A stretch of 5,956 nt of DNA from Acidobacteria bacterium AH-259-L09 (lineage in GTDB: Bacteria > Acidobacteriota > UBA6911 > RPQK01). Where the stretch lies: positions 1-5,956 of the forward strand of contig JALLOL010000162.1 in NCBI GenBank assembly GCA_027717875.1. Reading direction: 5' to 3'. Below the pieces are notes generated by a model. It searched no databases. It was not told the origin of the DNA and worked only from the letters and a program-made list of their open reading frames with translations. Below are positions 4,123-5,956 of the stretch, piece by piece. Within the stretch, counting starts at the first letter, position 1, and each line of letters starts with the position of its first letter. Made by a program: the position numbers and the translations under genes.

Positions 4123-5751
4123 ATGAAGACCATAGAAAAAGAGAAGGCTTCCCAGCACGCCTCTGAGCGACAAGAACAATTCACCACCGTTTCCGGTGAG
4201 GTAATCAAACATTTATACACACCAGAGGATTTATCAGGACTTGATTACGAGCGAGATCTGGGCGATCCGGGTGAGTTTCCTTATACTCGTGGTGCCCATC
4301 CTACCATGTACCGAGGAAAGCTCTGGACCATGCGTCAGTTCTCGGGTTATGGAACGCCGCAAGCAACTAATCGCCGTTTCAAGTTTCTACTCGAGCAAGG
4401 CCAAACGGGCCTTTCCGTCGCCTTTGATTTACCTACGTTGATGGGGGTCGACTCAGATGGCCCTCTTGCCGAAGGGGAAGTCGGTAAATGTGGCGTTGCG
4501 GTCGACTCCTTGGAAGACATGGAGATCCTCTTCCATGGCATTCCCCTCGATCAGGTAACGACTTCCATGACCATCAACGCACCGGCTGCCGTGCTGCTGG
4601 CGATGTACGTGGTGGTCGCAGAGAAACAAGGCGTCGATCCTGCTGAAATCAGCGGCACTGTTCAGAACGACATCTTGAAGGAATTCATCGCTCAAAAAGA
4701 GTGGATTTATCCTCCCGAGCCGTCAATGCGTCTGGTGGTGGACTCGATCCAGTTTTGTACCGAGCATCTTCCCCGCTACAACAGTATCTCCATTAGCGGC
4801 TATCACATCCGAGAGGCAGGCTCGACGGCACTTCAGGAATTAGCATTCACTCTGCGCGACGGGATTGAATATGTACAGTGGTGCCGTCGAGCGGGAATGG
4901 CCGTGGATGATTTCGCACCGCGATTGTCATTCTTCTTTAACTCCCACAACGACTTTTTCGAAGAGATTGCCAAGTTCAGAGCGGCGCGTCGCCTTTGGGC
5001 TTATGTGATGCGCGACCACTTTGGAGCCAAGAGCGAGCGCTCCTGGATGTGCCGATTTCACACCCAAACCGCCGGCTGCAGCCTCACAGCTCAACAGCCC
5101 CTTAACAACATCGTTCGAAGCGCCATTCAGGCTCTTGCAGCTGTTTTGGGAGGAACCAACTCTCTTCACACGAATTCGCTGGATGAGGCGCTGGCACTCC
5201 CGACCGAAGAGGCGGCACGGATCGCCCTGCGCACTCAGCAAATTCTTGCCTATGAAAGCGGTGTTCCCAATACCGTCGATCCACTGGGAGGATCCTATTT
5301 CGTGGAAGCGCTCACCAATGAAATGGAAGAAGGTGCTCGCCAGTACTTCCATAAAATTGACGCCATGGGAGGCATGATCGGGGCAATCGAAAGAGGATTT
5401 CCCCAGAGAGAAATTCAAGAAGCCTCCTATCAATATCAAAAGGCTGTGGAGAAAAGACAGAAAATTATCGTAGGCGTGAACCAGTTTGTGGTCGATAACG
5501 AACCACCTATAGAAGTCCTTCAAATTGGCCCCGAAGTTCAAGAACATCAAGTGAAACGTCTTAAAAGACTGCGATCAAGACGAAATAATCAGGCCCTTCA
5601 GAAAGCGCTTTCTGAATTGGAAGAAGCCGCCCGCTCAGATAAGAACCTGATGCCTTTCTTGATCGAGGCGGTCAAGGAATACGCGACGCTAGGTGAGATG
5701 TGCGATGCTTTAAAAGAGGTATTCGGGATTTATCAGGAACCCGCTTTTTAA
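4123..5751 (+). CDS. B12-dependent acyl-CoA mutase large subunit, isobutyryl-CoA mutase-like
   Basis: This 542-aa protein is the catalytic (TIM-barrel) subunit of the methylmalonyl-CoA mutase superfamily, cytoplasmic, without the cobalamin-binding domain, which is encoded by the next gene. Family stretches are clear: [12 protein letters not shown] (61-72), [10 protein letters not shown] (96-105), [12 protein letters not shown] (177-188), [11 protein letters not shown] (223-233), [14 protein letters not shown] (313-326) and [13 protein letters not shown] (385-397). With a constant offset of 16 against the Propionibacterium enzyme, Thr85, Thr195, Gln197 and His244 are kept (Thr69, Thr179, Gln181, His228). 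However, carboxylate-binding Tyr89 and Arg207 are Phe73 and Gln191, the pair reported for isobutyryl-CoA mutase (Phe80/Gln198); Tyr75 and Arg82 become His59 and Lys66. The substrate is therefore probably a non-carboxylated acyl-CoA such as isobutyryl/butyryl-CoA. The C-terminal part (about 475-510) is a basic, charged helix. GGAA (4113-4116) precedes the ATG by 6 nt. Confidence 0.92.
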   Translation: MKTIEKEKASQHASERQEQFTTVSGEVIKHLYTPEDLSGLDYERDLGDPGEFPYTRGAHPTMYRGKLWTMRQFSGYGTPQATNRRFKFLLEQGQTGLSVAFDLPTLMGVDSDGPLAEGEVGKCGVAVDSLEDMEILFHGIPLDQVTTSMTINAPAAVLLAMYVVVAEKQGVDPAEISGTVQNDILKEFIAQKEWIYPPEPSMRLVVDSIQFCTEHLPRYNSISISGYHIREAGSTALQELAFTLRDGIEYVQWCRRAGMAVDDFAPRLSFFFNSHNDFFEEIAKFRAARRLWAYVMRDHFGAKSERSWMCRFHTQTAGCSLTAQQPLNNIVRSAIQALAAVLGGTNSLHTNSLDEALALPTEEAARIALRTQQILAYESGVPNTVDPLGGSYFVEALTNEMEEGARQYFHKIDAMGGMIGAIERGFPQREIQEASYQYQKAVEKRQKIIVGVNQFVVDNEPPIEVLQIGPEVQEHQVKRLKRLRSRRNNQALQKALSELEEAARSDKNLMPFLIEAVKEYATLGEMCDALKEVFGIYQEPAF

Positions 5752-5768
5752 ATGGGGTCTGACCCATT
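5751..5768. repeat. REP-like palindrome between the two mutase genes
   Basis: AATGGG (5751-5756) and CCCATT (5763-5768) are perfect inverted repeats around GTCTGA, giving AATGGGGTCTGACCCATT. It begins on the last base of the mutase stop codon and ends 11 bp before the ATG of the next gene. The TGGGGTCTGACCC core resembles, from memory, a palindrome found scattered between genes in many bacteria, some linked to REP-associated transposases. In the mRNA it would form a 6-bp stem that may affect the balance between subunits. No T-tract follows, so it is not a typical terminator. Confidence 0.6.
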
Positions 5769-5779
5769 CCACCAACACT

Positions 5780-5956
5780 ATGCCGGGACACAAGATTCGG
5801 GTCTTAATTGCCAAGCCTGGCCTAGACGGCCATGATCGCGGAGCAAAAGTGGTGGCTCGAGCGCTGCGCGATGCCGGCATGGAGGTCATCTATTCGGGCC
5901 TTCGACAAACTCCCGAGAAAATTGCACAGGCGGCCTTGCAAGAAGACGTGGACGCG
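5780..5956 (+). CDS. Acyl-CoA mutase small (cobalamin-binding) subunit, partial
   Basis: The ATG at 5780 opens 59 codons that run to the window's right edge without a stop. The protein matches the C-terminal B12-binding domain of methylmalonyl-CoA-type mutases: [19 protein letters not shown] carries the DxHxxG motif as Asp16, His18 and Gly21, with His18 the expected lower ligand to cobalt. Lys12 sits four residues before the Asp, as Lys604 does in the Propionibacterium enzyme. The family's usual length is about 130-140 aa, so over half is missing. It lies 28 bp after the large subunit and should pair with it to form the active enzyme, as IcmA and IcmB do. No clear ribosome site precedes the ATG; the palindrome occupies that spot, and coupling to upstream translation is possible. 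Confidence 0.92.
   Translation, partial: MPGHKIRVLIAKPGLDGHDRGAKVVARALRDAGMEVIYSGLRQTPEKIAQAALQEDVDA

Noticed and set aside
4927..5550. Long minus-strand frame of 207 codons inside the mutase gene
   Set aside because: It is antisense to a strongly conserved coding region; its length reflects codon bias and it shows no known domain.

Overview
The window looks like chromosomal DNA of a free-living Gram-negative-type bacterium of roughly balanced base composition. The best guess is Acidobacteriota or a neighbouring environmental lineage. The clues are the style of the lexA gene, the small conserved unknown gene beside it, the two-subunit B12-dependent acyl-CoA mutase, and the ECF sigma / anti-sigma / TPR cluster. 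This assignment is an inference from gene content, not something the sequence proves. No transposase, phage gene, tRNA, rRNA or CRISPR array was seen.

Layout. Positions 1-253 (minus) hold the start of a small conserved unknown protein. Positions 254-581 carry no gene. Most of 301-577 is built of several families of degenerate 7-bp tandem repeats, and two of these arrays (341-410 and 516-577) are imperfect inverted copies of each other. Right after the last array comes a clear sigma-70 promoter (TTGACA-N17-CATAAT) and lexA (630-1229, plus), the SOS repressor/autoprotease. Positions 1230-1473 have no convincing gene, only short repeats, two of which resemble DnaA boxes.

Next comes a stress-response-like block. 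A secreted or periplasmic protein with two PDZ domains (minus, 1474-2292) is divergent from an ECF sigma factor (2475-3116). The sigma gene overlaps a membrane-anchored zinc-type anti-sigma factor (3094-3606), followed 5 bp later by a small TPR-like exported protein (3612-4043). The PDZ gene has an ECF-type promoter candidate (GGGAAC-N16-CGTGT) on its strand, so the block may be a self-contained envelope-stress circuit in which the sigma factor drives the PDZ gene.

The right end (4123-5956) is a two-gene B12-dependent acyl-CoA mutase operon: a catalytic subunit of 542 aa and the first 59 codons of the separate cobalamin-binding subunit. The large subunit resembles methylmalonyl-CoA mutase, but the two residues that hold the substrate carboxylate (Tyr89 and Arg207 in the Propionibacterium enzyme) are Phe73 and Gln191. 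That is the pair known from isobutyryl-CoA mutase, so the usual annotation 'methylmalonyl-CoA mutase' is probably wrong for its substrate. A perfect palindrome sits between the two subunit genes.
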